Shown: in pieces, positions 10,451 to 22,140 of the stretch
How the letters are laid out: the number at the start of each line of letters is the position of its first letter
Numbering within the stretch: position 1 is the first letter of the stretch
Position numbers and translations under genes: made by a program
Assembly (NCBI GenBank): GCA_009760855.2
Contig: WPIO01000029.1
Location: forward strand, 3,565,501-3,629,500
DNA: 64,000 nucleotides
Source of the DNA: Cristatella mucedo
Lineage: Eukaryota > Bryozoa > Phylactolaemata > Cristatellidae
Direction of reading: 5' to 3'
The notes under the pieces: model-generated
Databases searched by the model: none
Told to the model about the DNA's origin: nothing
The model's input: only the letters and a program-made list of their open reading frames with translations

Positions 10451-11337
10451 TAATCTAAAGGAACAGCTGCCACGTAGTTAAGAATAAATGAAATGGCTAA
10501 ACAAACGTTGCACCTAATGACTTCTTATCACATGCAGTGGATTAGAGTCTCCAAGCAAGGAATGTGCAACCATTGAGATCGATGAAAATTCTGCATCCAG
10601 CATACTTCTTCAATCTACACATAAGCAATCCTGAGAGTTACTCCTACAATTCTGGACGAATTTAGCCTAAAAGTAAAAGTTCTGCTAGATCATAATGCCA
10701 ATTTCGGCGACACAGCACAGCACAGACTCAATAGACTGTGAGTGGTGCATGCAAGGAAGGCAAATTGACAAGCCAAAGATGTAGTCAGTCAGTCAGTCAC
10801 TATTATTTCAAGCCCCTGCATGCACGAGGCCGGCCCAGAAATAACACAACTGTCACGAGACCGGTCGACCGTCTGCTGCAAACCACCTGCAGCCCTCCCA
10901 ATGCTGCATCAAGAGAAAATTCGCAGCTCAATCCTAACAGCCACTGCCGACCTCTAACCTGGCCCTGCTTGCAATGCTGCAACTAGTAAGGCATGCTTTT
11001 CACGTTCAAATGACAGTAGTAAGCCCAAAGAAGGGTTGTTTCCCGAGAGCCAGGAGAAATGCAGAGTGAGTCAGGCGTGCCAGTCGTTGCCTTGATGAAA
11101 AGGTACAAGAAACAGCATGCCAAAAGTGGTCAGCACAGCAGCGTTATATGGCAGAGAGCTGCATGAAACATGTCGCGTCCCCATCGTGCTGGATACTGGA
11201 CTGCTCACCCGATCAGCCGCAGGATGGCATTCTGGGAGAACATGGCACAGAGCCGGCCGTACACTTTGCATAGGGGCTGTACGTTCGACCCGGTTGTTAC
11301 TGTGTAGCAGACTGAGCTGTACAAATAACCTCCGAAG
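10451..11337. other. Intergenic, no gene seen
   Basis: There is a short (CAGT)n run near 10786-10800. Open frames on both strands at 11071-11415 overlap each other, and the minus-strand one runs into a SINE2 end, so I do not call a gene. Confidence 0.4.
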
Positions 11338-11480
11338 GTCGGCTGACTCAGCAGCCTCATTTACTTTGTGGCAGAGCCTCAGAGGCCTTTTCCTTGCCCC
11401 ATGAGTGCAGCACAAACTAAAGAACTACCTGCCGAAGAACTCGCACCGTCGACCTGGGTCGTGAAGTCTAGTTGTTAAGT
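11338..11480 (-). repeat. SINE2 copy
   Basis: In plus orientation GGCTGACTCAGCAGCCTCAT, TTTGTGGCAGAGCCTCAGA, and further on CGTCGACCTGGGTCGTGAAG, are the reverse complement of the SINE2 end, body and tRNA-like head. Confidence 0.65.
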
Positions 11481-12568
11481 GTCTACTCAAAAATGCAGTA
11501 AGGTGGGTCTGCTGCCATTTGCAAGCTTTTTAAGGCCACTAATAAGGGCAAATCGGAAGCTAATGCTTGAACTTTAGTTCCAGCGACAGGATACGTTAAT
11601 GGTGGTGCATAGCAGACATGAAAGGATGCTACCCGAAGCAGTTTTCGAGCACGAGGCTGCTTGCGAGAAGCCTCAATGGCACGGTCAAACGATTATGTTT
11701 CCCTGCCCTCAACAATGGACAAACGTAGCTAGCTGCACGGCATTCCATGTGTCAGGCGCAGCAGAGCACAACTCTACCTGCTTCCCATCAACCAGCCGAA
11801 CACAAACTGCTACATCGGAGCACCTTAGCACTGTAGCGGGTAACCATCCTTGACTTTCGTCCATAATAAATACCGAGGCTCCCTAAAGACGAGACAGAAA
11901 ATATTTCGTCGGCCAATAGCTAGCCAGAGCATTTTATAGCAGGGTTCCACCGAGCTGTTCTTACCTCTGCATAGTGGGACACGCTAAGCTTGTGGGCAGA
12001 TGGCCGAACATCCTGTCGGCTCCGCTTCGGTGTAACCTAAGCCAGAGAGCCAGGTCAGGATAAAGGGACCTCCAAATGCTGGGCAGCAGCTGCTCGAAAT
12101 ATGCTAATCGCGAACAGCAGCACCTAAGGAGCTATGAAAAGACATGGCGAAGTGACTCAACGAACCGAACATCGGTCAATATATATAAACACCATAACAG
12201 AGAAAGTTGTGACGACTAAACAAGGAATGCCATCGCATTGCACATCCCAGCCAAGTGTAAGTTGCTGGACATGGCAGGGAGTGTGCCAGGATCTTCGGTG
12301 ATGGCAGCAAAGGGTGCTAAACAAATTTATTATTATCATTATTATTATTAGAAGATAAAATACTATGGGGGAACATGGCGGCTCTGGAACAGTGCCATGA
12401 CAGAACCTCCACAGAAAAATAATACAAAATTGGCAGGATACCATAGGGTCAGTAAGAGACTAGCTCCAGCAGTCAAGCACTCGCTTAAAGACACCGCAAA
12501 CAGGACCAGACAGGGGGGGGTGCTTCCTGTGGTAAAAAATTCTACCAAGCACGTGCGAGCTCCTGCAT
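11481..12568. other. Intergenic, no gene seen
   Basis: There is a short (ATT)n run near 12328-12350. No exon, repeat copy or regulatory element is recognised with confidence. Confidence 0.4.
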
Positions 12569-12666
12569 GTGCATAAATCTATGCATACACGTGTTCACAC
12601 ACTCACCCATACTCAGATGAGCACATACACGCACACACACACACTCGCGCACACATACACACCGAA

Positions 12667-12718
<52 letters not shown>

Positions 12719-12795
12719 TCACATGTGCGCGCACGCACATACACATATTCATGTGCGCACATAGACACGAGCATATGCACACACTTGTGTACACA

Positions 12796-12831
<36 letters not shown>
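12569..12831. repeat. Interrupted (CA)n microsatellite
   Basis: About 260 bp of CA repeats are broken by ATAC, GCGC and TGTG words. They create long spurious His-Thr or Cys-Val reading frames on both strands. Confidence 0.95.
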
Positions 12832-12834
<3 letters not shown>

Positions 12835-13874
12835 CTTGCACTTGCATTCCACTGCATTCACATTAATGGAGAGGCCGGCTGTGTGCACCTCAGCACGGCA
12901 CAGACTGTAACTTGATTTACTACTGACTGACAAAGGCTGCGTAAAGCAACTGAAGTGGGTGAGAGCGTAAGGGTGAGAGTAAGGATTAGGGGGAGCGAGA
13001 AGATAGACCGTGCTTAAGCACGTATGGCGGGTAGTGAAGCCTACGGCAAACAAGCTGCCTTGACGGTTGAAAGCAGAAGAGAGAACAAAACAGAGCACGG
13101 ATACAGGCAGTGGGAGCAGAATAGTATGCAAACAGCAACAAGTGCAGCATGCTAATAACTCTGACCAATTATTGCCTGACTTTAACGAACCACTCAATTA
13201 CAAGCAGCTTCTCCAAGCAGCCGCTCAGCCACTGCCACCTCCGAAGGTGCTGTCCAGTCATGCGGAAAACCATGTGATCGCCACTGCCGGCTTCATGGCT
13301 CGCTCTAGCTTGCGGCTTGCGAGGGCAATCCATGTGCCTCTGCCTCATACGATACCATTGCTACCTATTGTAGCACAAGCAAATGGCAGGCAGGCATTCG
13401 AACGACGATCCAAGGGAGAATTGCAATCAATACAAACATACAACCAGCATGTACGACTGTGGTGCAGGTCTCATCATTTCGATGCTTGCACTAATGCTTT
13501 CGACGAGCAACATGCAAACTGATCTATCAGCACGGCGAATGAAGGCTGATGCCATGATCGGCTGCTTTCCGGTGGCTGCCAAACAGCAGATGCTGCCTGG
13601 CAACATTTAGTTACCAATTTATTTTCTGTTTAAAGTAAAGATATAGTCAACAATCCCATTTCTCTAGTTTTTCTAACACCAAAAGCAGATGCCGGCAAAC
13701 AAGACGAGCTTTCTGCGAGTATGCCAACAGCAGCAAATGTAAGTGGTGAGTGAAAACGTCCAATGCAATTTGCTACTCTCATTCATTCCTATATGTCTAA
13801 TCATAGCAACTCGTTAGCCACTATTTTGCTCCATCTCTCCACACATTTTGAGGCAGCAACAGAGAAGCGCAAGT
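12832..13874. other. Intergenic, no gene seen
   Basis: A plus-strand open frame at 13067-13522 has no domain I recognise and no splice context that would tie it to a gene. I leave it uncalled. Confidence 0.35.
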
Positions 13875-14100
13875 TGTGCTTATGTGTGCTGACACTGTGC
13901 ATGCTGCCACTAACCACATTTGCATGCTGACCCAGTGCATGTAACCCCTAACCATGTTATTCATTTTGTTTGTTTTTCAAGCATGATTTTACTTACTATT
14001 CTATTGCGTATCACTTTGCAGCAAATGTAAAGCGCCTAGAAAGAGATTAAGTTCTCTGAGGGTGCTTTATCAAGTGAATTATTATTATTATTATTATTAT
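13875..14100 (+). mobile_element. LINE-A 3' tail with (ATT)n end
   Basis: The 3' UTR words CTGACACTGTGCATGCTGCC and the end AAAGCGCCTAGAAAGAGATT...GAATTATTATTATT are typical of LINE-A. The copy is severely 5'-truncated. Confidence 0.85.
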
Positions 14101-14903
14101 AAGTGTAAATCACATAATGCAGAGCTGTACATTGGCTTAAGTACACTTTTATGCTATATGGCAGTACAGTAATTCATGCTTGTCCCAACTAGCCTGGTGG
14201 TTGTATCATGTGATCCGGAGTAGCTGCCCATAGCTAATTCATGATAGCTCTTCATCGAAACACACTTCAGTCGTAAAATTCGTCCTGTACATTGACAAAT
14301 GACCATGCACAACAAAGAGCCGAGCACAGACTAAGGGATTATCGGACGACAGAGGCCTTGCATTCAAGACAGCCTGACGTGGTATAGCCTTTGTGACTAG
14401 GGAGCTAAGAGTGCAATTGTGGAAAGAGTAAAGTTGAGAAGATTGCAATTGTTCTGTGTGCCAGGCTTCCCAAAAAACCTACAAGATTCTTCAGTGGTCT
14501 TTAGTAACACTGCCTTGATTGCAATCATAGGGAGCAGAAGTTAGTTGAACCGTATAATTCCGAACTCGAGTGGGGTCACTGCCCATCATGGAGCCCCACA
14601 TTTTCTAATACCTAGCAACGGGTGGGTCTTTCGGCTAGCAAACTCCATCGGTAGGCAACGATTCACAATCATAACTATCTACCAAAGCTCTGCTGGTCGC
14701 TGCCTCGACAGGGCGGTGCCACGTGCCGTACAACATGTTGGTCCTACCATACAATTCATCTACTTCCTACCGAGTTTTACAGTGGTGCACAACAAGGGAG
14801 GATTGCTGTGGTCACTGAGGCTGACGGTTGTCAGTAGATGAACTCGGTGTAACTTTGGGCATTGCTTGCCAGCCCTATCTTGGTCCAGTCAGTAGGACCC
14901 AAA
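14101..14903. other. Intergenic, no gene seen
   Basis: No exon or repeat family member is recognised. Confidence 0.35.
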
Positions 14904-15030
14904 ATAAAAACAATACTACATTTGTATAGTGCCATTATAAAACTTAACCTGTTTCTAGGCACTTTACATATGCCGCAAAGGAAGCATAAGCATATGGTTA
15001 GTTGTAATATGCATAGTGCTAACATGCTAC
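14904..15030 (-). mobile_element. LINE-A 3' end fragment
   Basis: In plus orientation ACATTTGTATAGTGCCATTA, TTTCTAGGCACTTTACATAT, GCCGCAAAGGAAGC and ATGCATAGTGCTAACATGC match the reverse complement of the LINE-A 3' end. Confidence 0.75.
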
Positions 15031-15119
15031 TACACGAGATGTGGAGGCCGGACGCAGACCTGCCACAAAACCAGCAGCGATTGAATACTTACGACAACAG
15101 CCTCTGGGGTCCCTGGTGG

Positions 15120-15247
15120 AGTGTGTGTGTGTGTGAGAGAGAGAAAGAGTGAGCGTATGTGTGTGTACGCACGTGTGTATGTGAGAGAGAGAGAGAATGT
15201 GTATGTGTGTGTGTGCGTGCGTTCGTGCGTGCGCGTGTGTGTGTGTT
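15120..15247. repeat. Mixed (GT)n/(GA)n microsatellite
   Basis: GTGTGT, GAGAGA and GTGCGT blocks alternate over about 128 bp. Confidence 0.95.
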
Positions 15248-17004
15248 TGCCGGGAGGGCCAACAAGTCTAATGAAGCCACCACATTGCTTCAGTTGTCCT
15301 AGTGAGCGCTGCACGAAATACGCAAGTTGCTTGCGCTAGTTAAATCGCGCGTAAGAAATCCTTCTTTCAAATATTCGTTGCACGTGTTAACTTACAGCCA
15401 ATCCTGTTAACGATACTGTTCTACCAGGCAGCGAGCAGGCCGCTAACGGCTCAGCCATACTTTCGTCTTTTCCGCCACGCCTGTCATTGGCCCAAGTACT
15501 AGGCTGGCTCATCCGCCGTACCCGCCCCTCGGTTAGTGTGCTGAAAAACCCAGAAGAGTTATTCCGAGCACAGATTGTAGTGACTATTCATGTCTGAATA
15601 TGCTATTCAATACGGAATGATCGCGTCTGCAATGGCTATTCTACTTCTTGAGGAAAATATTACGGTTAGTCGACGCGGCTTCCGGGTTGCACAGACATAG
15701 TGGGTTGACAAACTGACGTCGGTGGCGTCGTCTGGGTGTAAAGTTGCTACACGTGGGTATGACCTTAATTTCTTATGTAATAAATTGTCCATCAATTAAG
15801 TTTTTAAATTGCTGATACCATGAAACCACTGAAAATAAAGCTGATTAGTGAAGTGGGTATTTCTTCTGGGTGGGTATTTTTCCTCTTGCCAGCTTGCTAA
15901 GGCAGTTGAGTGAAACTCGCTAACTGACCAGTACTTTCTTCCAGAGTTCTGGGACGTTCAATTAACTAAAATTTAAAAAAATTGCTAACCTTGGCAAAAA
16001 AGCTGCTGACGAGTAAATTACTCCGAACTGCAGACCTAGGTTCCATATAGGGCAGTTTCGAAGTCAAATGTTGACCACGCCGAACCTGCTGAAAGTCTGT
16101 TGCGGTTTTTTCACAAATATTTTCTGCCGAGAAGTTGCGAATGTGTGACGGCCAGCCATCCTTCCAACTTCTTTTTCTTCCCATCCTCGGCGTTCGCTCA
16201 GCTAAGCCCATTTAGTTGGCCGACGGCTTGCTGTCGCAGTGGAAGTTGGCCGCACCAGACCGGACTACTACATGTGATGAACCTCACATCTGTCTTGGTA
16301 GCGGTACACAATCCATTCTCTTCCTGCCACTTGCGCTGAGCTGAGAATTACTTTTCTGCCCGATCGACTCGCTCTTTACCTCCTATGCCCGCGAATACAC
16401 GATCAAGATAGAAAGCGACCGTGTATTGAACGGGCGAAAGAACACCCTGGCACTACAAATGTATCTGCGCCTGATGCGGTGAAGCATTTTTCAATACATC
16501 TAGACTTACATCTAGAGCAAATATAGTGATGATTTTATGAGTTAAACCTGTCGTGACGCTAGTTTATTTCATATTTCGGCACCTAATGCACGAGAGTGCA
16601 CGTGACCAATATTAACCAGGGCATTCCGACGACATCCCTAAGCGACACAAAGTGAACCGAGTTTTAGTATAATTCAGTTATAACTGTGTGGCTTTGTCGC
16701 GGGTTAAGTATTTCGTAAAGCGTAAGCATTTGGAGTTTTTCTTTGTACCAGCAGCCTAAATGGCCGATACTTCCGATTCCATCAGCGCTAGTCCTAAGCA
16801 TGACATCACATTGCTCCAACCTTACTACTGTGCACATGCCCAGATGCAAAATGACATAGCAACAGCAAGGTAGGGCTGCATTGGTCTATAATGTTAAGTT
16901 CTGAGGTTTTAATTAAAACCTGTTGCACATACCCTGAAACGGCTCGAGCGTGGTAAATTTACTGCTGTGCTGAAGAGAAAAAAGACGTCCAACTTCAGAG
17001 GGAG
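15248..17004. other. Intergenic, no gene seen
   Basis: The composition is mixed, with more CpG around 15410-15560 (CCGCCACG, CATTGGCCC, CCGTACCCGCCCC). That could be a promoter-like island, but no transcript can be tied to it. Confidence 0.35.
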
Positions 17005-17018
17005 GGAGAGAGAACGAG

Positions 17019-17089
<71 letters not shown>
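17005..17089. repeat. (GA)n microsatellite
   Basis: Almost pure GA dinucleotides over about 80 bp. They produce spurious Arg-Glu and Ser-Leu frames. Confidence 0.97.
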
Positions 17090-17091
<2 letters not shown>

Positions 17092-17181
17092 ACGTGCGGA
17101 AATAAGGCCGTTGCATGGTGCAACCTCATCGTTTTTGTTAGCCGTAAACTGATATATTTCGGTTACCTGAGAATACATATG

Positions 17182-17225
17182 CTGAGTAGGAGAACCTGCC
17201 GCTCTGAGTAGGAGAACCTGCCGCT
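17182..17225. repeat. 22-bp tandem duplication
   Basis: Two adjacent copies of the unit CTGAGTAGGAGAACCTGCCG+CT. It is non-coding. Confidence 0.85.
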
Positions 17226-17845
17226 TGATACTTTATAATTTCTCTTGGTCTGTGCACGTTCCTTTTCTCGGTCTGACTCAGTCCAATAGGGATAGGAGAG
17301 GATTTTTGTAAACTTGACCTTGACGGCCTGCCGGAAAAACATATGAGTTGAACGCCGGTTTGCTTTTAGGTGCACATGAACAGTCTAAGGCTATCGGCTG
17401 CGTAATTAGGAGCCCAAATGCCTAGAAGCTTGAAAAGTGCCGGGACAACTCGCCAGGTCTTGCGACGTTGTACACGCCAACTAAATAAGTAATCCCATAC
17501 TTAAGGACTTGTAAAAAGAAGCTAAATATCCACCCGTTCGTTGGAGCACTTGCTCGTCTGCATGAATTGCCCTTTGTGCGTTTATGCAGGCTCTAATTGT
17601 GTATGTTATCATTCACTCTGTGCTGAAACTGGGCATGTCATCATCACTGCCCAGTCATCACTGCTTGCCCAATTGACTGACTTTGCTTCCTTTCCAGCGT
17701 CTTCGGCGATCCAAGGAAAAGATTTGGCTCTCCTACGAGCGAATACATTTTTAACTGTTATTTTAGTATCAACTGTTACTACTAGCATAGCGTATTTGTG
17801 TAGCCCAAACTGCGAAACCATTTTGGTGGAGCTATATTCCACAAA
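17226..17845. other. Intergenic, no gene seen
   Basis: A plus-strand open frame at 17541-17930 has no recognised domain and runs into a LINE-A tail, so it is not called. Confidence 0.35.
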
Positions 17846-18060
17846 AATAATAATAATACATTTGTCACAGCGCCCTCAGAGAACTCAATCTCTTTCTATG
17901 CACTTTACATATGCAGCAAAGGAAGCGTGATCAAATGGTTAGAGTTAGCATGCTCATTGACAACAAACATAGTATGGTTAGAGGTGACATGCGAAATGTC
18001 AGCATGCAAATACGATTGGTGGCAGCATGCACCGTGTGAGCACCCGTAAGCACGACAATG
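17846..18060 (-). mobile_element. LINE-A 3' tail
   Basis: (AAT)n is followed by ACATTTGTCACAGCGCCCTC and AGAGAACTCAATCTCTTTCT, then the AGCATGC / GTCAGCATGCAAATA words. This is the LINE-A 3' UTR in reverse. It lies just upstream of the coiled-coil gene. Confidence 0.85.
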
Positions 18061-18268
18061 TCGAATCGCATGGACCCATTAAATATATGCGTTTTTTGCT
18101 GTACGGACAATACGCGAAATCGTAATTTTTTTTATTTCTGCGCTATCTCTTTGAGCAAGCAGGAAAACGTGTATCGCCTGCGAGAGGATATCTACTCCTA
18201 TATTACGGTAAATAGCCGACTCGGACCAGCTGGCGTTAAGAAAGTGGACCGGAACTCACCGAGCTCAC

Positions 18269-18283
18269 GCAGCCAATAGCAAC
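18269..18283 (+). promoter_or_regulatory. Possible RFX X-box/CCAAT element
   Basis: GCAGCCAATAGCAAC has a perfect RGYAAC half-site (AGCAAC), three spacer bases and a near-match GTNRCC half-site (T replaced by C). It also contains a CCAAT core. It lies 70 bp upstream of the presumed 5' UTR donor of the coiled-coil gene. A degenerate match this short can occur by chance. Confidence 0.22.
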
Positions 18284-18352
18284 GTTGACGGCCGGGCAGG
18301 CGTGACCCCCGGGAGGCTAGACTTCCACCAGGTGTGGTCCGGCTAAGTGTTG
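18284..18352 (+). other. Probable 5' UTR exon end of the coiled-coil gene
   Basis: A consensus donor GTTG/GTAAGT lies at 18352/18353. A strong acceptor follows 110 bp later: a T-rich tract ending ATTTAG at 18463. Together they suggest a short 5' UTR intron (18353-18463). The transcription start is not known. Confidence 0.4.
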
Positions 18353-18463
18353 GTAAGTGCTGCATCTCTACCTTGTTGCGCTGTAAGCTTTCGCGCTAAT
18401 GATGCTGGAGCTGAGATTATCAGTTCAAAAGGTCTCCGCTTTTATGCTTTTTTTTTTATTTAG

Positions 18464-18941
18464 TAGAACTGGACTTCCGAGAACCGCATCTTTGCTGGCG
18501 GGCTGGCGCAGGCTTTCGCCTGGAACGTTTGGAGAGATGTCGCAAAGCCGGAGAGGAATGAAAGCCTCAAGTAGCACTGCCGCCACGTCGAATGTACCCG
18601 GATTTTTGGCGGATTACAGCAACACGAGAGTTTTGCCACCTGTGCAGATAGTGTCAGAAATATCCGATGGCATCATTGTTAGCGCCCTGGCAGTGCCCAT
18701 GCAGAGAACGACAACAGCTGCTAGAAAGAGTCAGGACTTTAAGAGTGGAAACAGATCTCTGGTAGTGAAGGAAGCGGCAAATGTGGTTGCACCAAGCTCG
18801 GAGAGGGTCAGTGTAGCGAAGACGTATCATGACACTCGCCAAGACGATCACCACATCGTCACCGATGTCACTATCGGAAAGGAACCGGTATCGAATAAGA
18901 ATGAATCTGAAGAGACCAGTAGAAAACTTGAAGCCGCATTA
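18464..18941 (+). CDS. Unidentified coiled-coil protein, first coding exon
   Basis: The exon lies between the T-rich acceptor (TTTATTTAG) and the donor TTA/GTAAGC. I place the start at the ATG at 18537, giving MSQSRRGMKASSSTAATSN and 135 codons in this exon; the frame is open further upstream only as UTR-like sequence. The N-terminal half is Ser/Thr-rich and probably disordered, with FLADYSNTRVLPPVQIVSEI. The exon ends in charged SEETSRKLEAAL, which leads in phase 0 into the coiled coil of the next exon. I do not recognise the family. A centrosomal, ciliary or cytoskeletal role is only a possibility suggested by the coiled coils. Confidence 0.68.
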
Positions 18942-19179
18942 GTAAGCGAATATTTATAGAGCTGTTATATGTTCGTAGGCTTGCTGCTTCTTATGATTGG
19001 CAGGTTTGACCATTCTTTTCGCCGTTTTCGCTGGCGGTGAGGCACAAGGCCTCTGACCGGTGTCCCAGTGCCTGTGACGTTTGTAGCATCCCGATATGTG
19101 CAGTGTCGATAGCTTGTGACAGTAATAAGCCATATGATGTTATTCGCTCGCATATATGATCGAAACATCGTGATTTCAG

Positions 19180-19311
19180 ACGTCTGAGAAGTCGTTAAGG
19201 AAGCACATATCCGCACTAGAAAAGACCTTGGAGGACCAGCGAAGAGAGATGAGAGAAAAGGATGTCACCAATGCAGACCTAAGACAGGAACTGGCAGCAG
19301 GTGCCTCGCTG
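19180..19311 (+). CDS. Unidentified coiled-coil protein, exon
   Basis: This is a 132-nt exon (44 codons), phase 0 at both ends. The acceptor is GTGATTTCAG and the donor GCTG/GTAAGT. It encodes TSEKSLRKHISALEKTLEDQ, then RREMREKDVTNADLRQELAA and GASL, with heptad-spaced Leu/Ile/Met residues typical of a coiled coil. It connects in frame to the exon ending at 18941. The frame, splice sites and composition make this a real exon even though the family is unknown. Confidence 0.82.
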
Positions 19312-19663
19312 GTAAGTGAAGATGTGAGAACTTCTAAGTAAGTCGGAAAGTACGATAAGAAAAAGTTTTACTTGCATTTCCTATTGGTCTTTCTAAGCTG
19401 GCATTGCTATTATATTTTAAAATTTTTAAATTTTTCATATTTTTATATTACTATTATATTGAGAAACTACGATGTCACGTTCAAGTGATGGCATAGGCAG
19501 GGAAGGATTCGATGCTGCTGCATGCTAGAAAATCGAGAAATGAAGAGCTACTAAGAGCTGCTAACTGTAAGAGCTGCCTGGACGTCACCGAATCTGTGCT
19601 CCTTGATGATGTTCCTCGGTGGATCCGATGGGCTGGGATCCGAGTTGGGCAGTATAGAAACGA
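19312..19663. other. Intron sequence
   Basis: An AT-rich stretch at about 19400-19460. No exon is seen. Confidence 0.5.
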
Positions 19664-22140
19664 ATAATAATAATGATAATAATAATAATAATGATAAATG
19701 TGTATAACATCCACAGGGAACTTAATCTCTTTCAAGGTGCTTTACATGTGTTGTACAGGAAGTAAGATCAAAAGGTTAGCATAATATGTACAATATCAAC
19801 AAGCAACACACGGTTAGGGCAACATGCACAATATCAACTTGTAAATTCGGTTAATGGCAGCATGCACAGTGTCAGCACACATAAGCACCCAAAAGACCAA
19901 TCACAAGAACCCAGCAAAGGCTGTCAAAGGTAGGTGTGTTTTTAGATCGTTTTTTAGCTTTATTTTTAAATGTCAATTTCGGGGGCGGATATCGTGATGT
20001 CAGTCGTAAATGATTTTAAGGCTTTTGGAGCATAGGAACTAAAGGTACTGTCTCCAATGTTTTTGAGGTTCGTACAATGTATGGCTAAACGATTCGAGTC
20101 AGAACAGCAGATTGTACGATTCTTTGCCTGGTAGGGGAGTAGTTCTGATAGGTAGGCTGGAGACAGAGAATGAAGGGACCTAAACCTGAATCGGACCAAG
20201 CACAGCCCCCTGAGTTACTCCATGCTTCAGTGGTTCCTCGGATGACTTTTTCCCATTCACATCAATACTCTAGAGTCTCCCACTGAGATAGTACTTGAAC
20301 CATTGTAGTGCAGTGCCAGTGTATGCCCAGATGAGAGGGGAGGACTTGATAATCAATAGTATTAAATGCTGCCAAAAAATAAAAGCAAAACAGGCAGAGA
20401 TACTTTACCTAAGCCTGCATGCCTGGGACAGTCGCTAGACACCTTAAGCAATGCTGACTCTATATAGATTAGCTCCAGAAACAGACTGGAACTTGCTTGC
20501 TAGGTTTGAATTTTCAATGTAAAAGTTCAGCTGGTCTGACACAACTCGTTCCAGTGTCTTTGATAGGGCCAGCGAAAGGGAAGACTGGGCGATAGCTGCC
20601 CAAGTTCTATTGGTCTTGTGTTGCTTTCTTAATTAGTGGCCTCACTGCAGCCTTTTTGAAAGGGGCAGGGGCATGCCCTGAAGCTAAGGGCATATTTATT
20701 ATGTTAATTATGCATGGCGGTAGTAGATCTATATACACCGTAGAGCTAGAACAGTGGGTGCAGGGTCTAGTGGACTAGTAGCCTTTGATTGGGAGGTGAA
20801 TTTCAAGACGAGGTGACTTGTGGCCTTCTTGAATGTAGACATTGATATGCTGCATGGAATTGAGGGAAGGAAGTCTTGCAGGATTATTATTGAGGGATAT
20901 GAGTCCAGATGGATTGCTGCTACCTTAGGGATGGAATCTCTGATCTTATCTATCTTGCTGAAAAGAAGTTGAAAAAAAGTGAAAAGGAAAGAAAAGCGAT
21001 CAGCTAGACCGCCTCAAAGATTACTGGGTGAGGAGCTAACCTGGGAGTGATTTAGGAGATGTTTGATGGAAATCATAAGCATTTTTGCATTGTGCATCTT
21101 TGATTCAACAATATTTTTTCGAAGCTACTTACTCTTAGCAAGGATGGATGGGTATGATCTATAGTAGTCCTTGTATTCCTGTCGATGGACAGACAGTCCT
21201 GATCTTGCGTGTTTTCTCAAGCTTTCGTTTAGTGGACCTAGCTAATTTAATGTTTGGGGTAAACTTGAGGCCATCTGGGCCAGGGCATACGCTTAGTCAG
21301 AGGTACAAACTTGTCGAGCATGTCAGCCAGTGTCATGTTGTAGTACTACACCAATGATGACAGGTCGGAAATGGGATTGAGAAACAGATGTGAAGAAGAT
21401 ATTTTTGCAGAGATAGCATTGATGTCAAGGGTCTTGAGATTTCACGATTCACATGTGACTTTAGATGTGGAAGAGTGCATGCACTTCAGACTGAATGAGA
21501 TCCGCATATGGTCAGATAAGCAGAATTCGGTTCTAATAGGCAAAGATAGCATACAGTTGTAGGAGAACATTTGGTCGACAATGTGGCCCTTAATATGAGT
21601 AGGGTAAAGTACATGAACTACAAGAGAAAGTGAGTCCGTGCATGAAATCCGGTGCTTAAGGTGTCAGATAAGTTATCAAAATTAATGTTTAAATCATCCA
21701 TAGCGAGGAAAGATTGATTTCCTGTACACAGAATTGAAATGAGGTAAGAGAAATCTGAGATAAAGAAGGATTTGGTGCCTGGGGGCGATAGACCACTGCC
21801 ACATTGCTTCTGGTCGAATGAACTCAAAACAATAGATTCGAAAAACTACTACGAGGGAACCGAAAGCGGTTTGAAATTGATTAAGAAACGGGCAACAATG
21901 GCAAATCTGCAGCTAGTTTTGATTGATCTAGGAGTATGAAAGAAGGGGAAGCCTGTCGGGGTTGCATCGGTTATGATCGAGCAGTTAGTGAACAACCAGG
22001 TCTTGGTCAAGGCGAATAGGTCTGGCCCATTGTCAGTAGTTATGTCATGTATTATTGGAGGTTTGTTGCATTTTGAGCGAGAATTCCAAAGACAAGAATT
22101 GCGATGGGTTACCGGGGTTAAAGCAGGCCTGATGACCACT
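19664..22140 (-). mobile_element. LINE-A, nearly full-length but heavily decayed
   Basis: Read on the minus strand from 22140 it contains, in order: an endonuclease part (CNKPPIIHDITT, LFALTKTWLFTN); a damaged GDFNIH-type motif (MDDLNINFDN); reverse transcriptase blocks (FKKAAVRPL, YRPVFPLALSKTLERVV, AAFNTIDYQVL); and the C-terminal LINE-A region (LHSLSPAYLSELLPYQAKN). The 3' UTR and an (ATT)n end follow at 19664. Stops and frameshifts occur throughout. This is the longest LINE-A copy in the window and gives the element's layout: endonuclease, RT, C-terminal domain, 3' UTR, (ATT)n. Family-level assignment to the L2/CR1 clade is from motif recall. It lies in the coiled-coil gene's intron, in antisense orientation. 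Confidence 0.78.

Noticed and set aside
11071-11415. 114-codon minus frame and overlapping 95-codon plus frame
   Set aside because: No domain; the minus frame begins in a reversed SINE2 copy.
12600-12830. CRISPR-like or regularly spaced repeats
   Set aside because: The only regular repeats are microsatellites, and the window is eukaryotic.
12569-12910. His-Thr and Cys-Val rich frames
   Set aside because: Translation of an interrupted CA microsatellite.
16909-17178. Ser-Leu and Arg-Glu frames
   Set aside because: Translation of a GA microsatellite.
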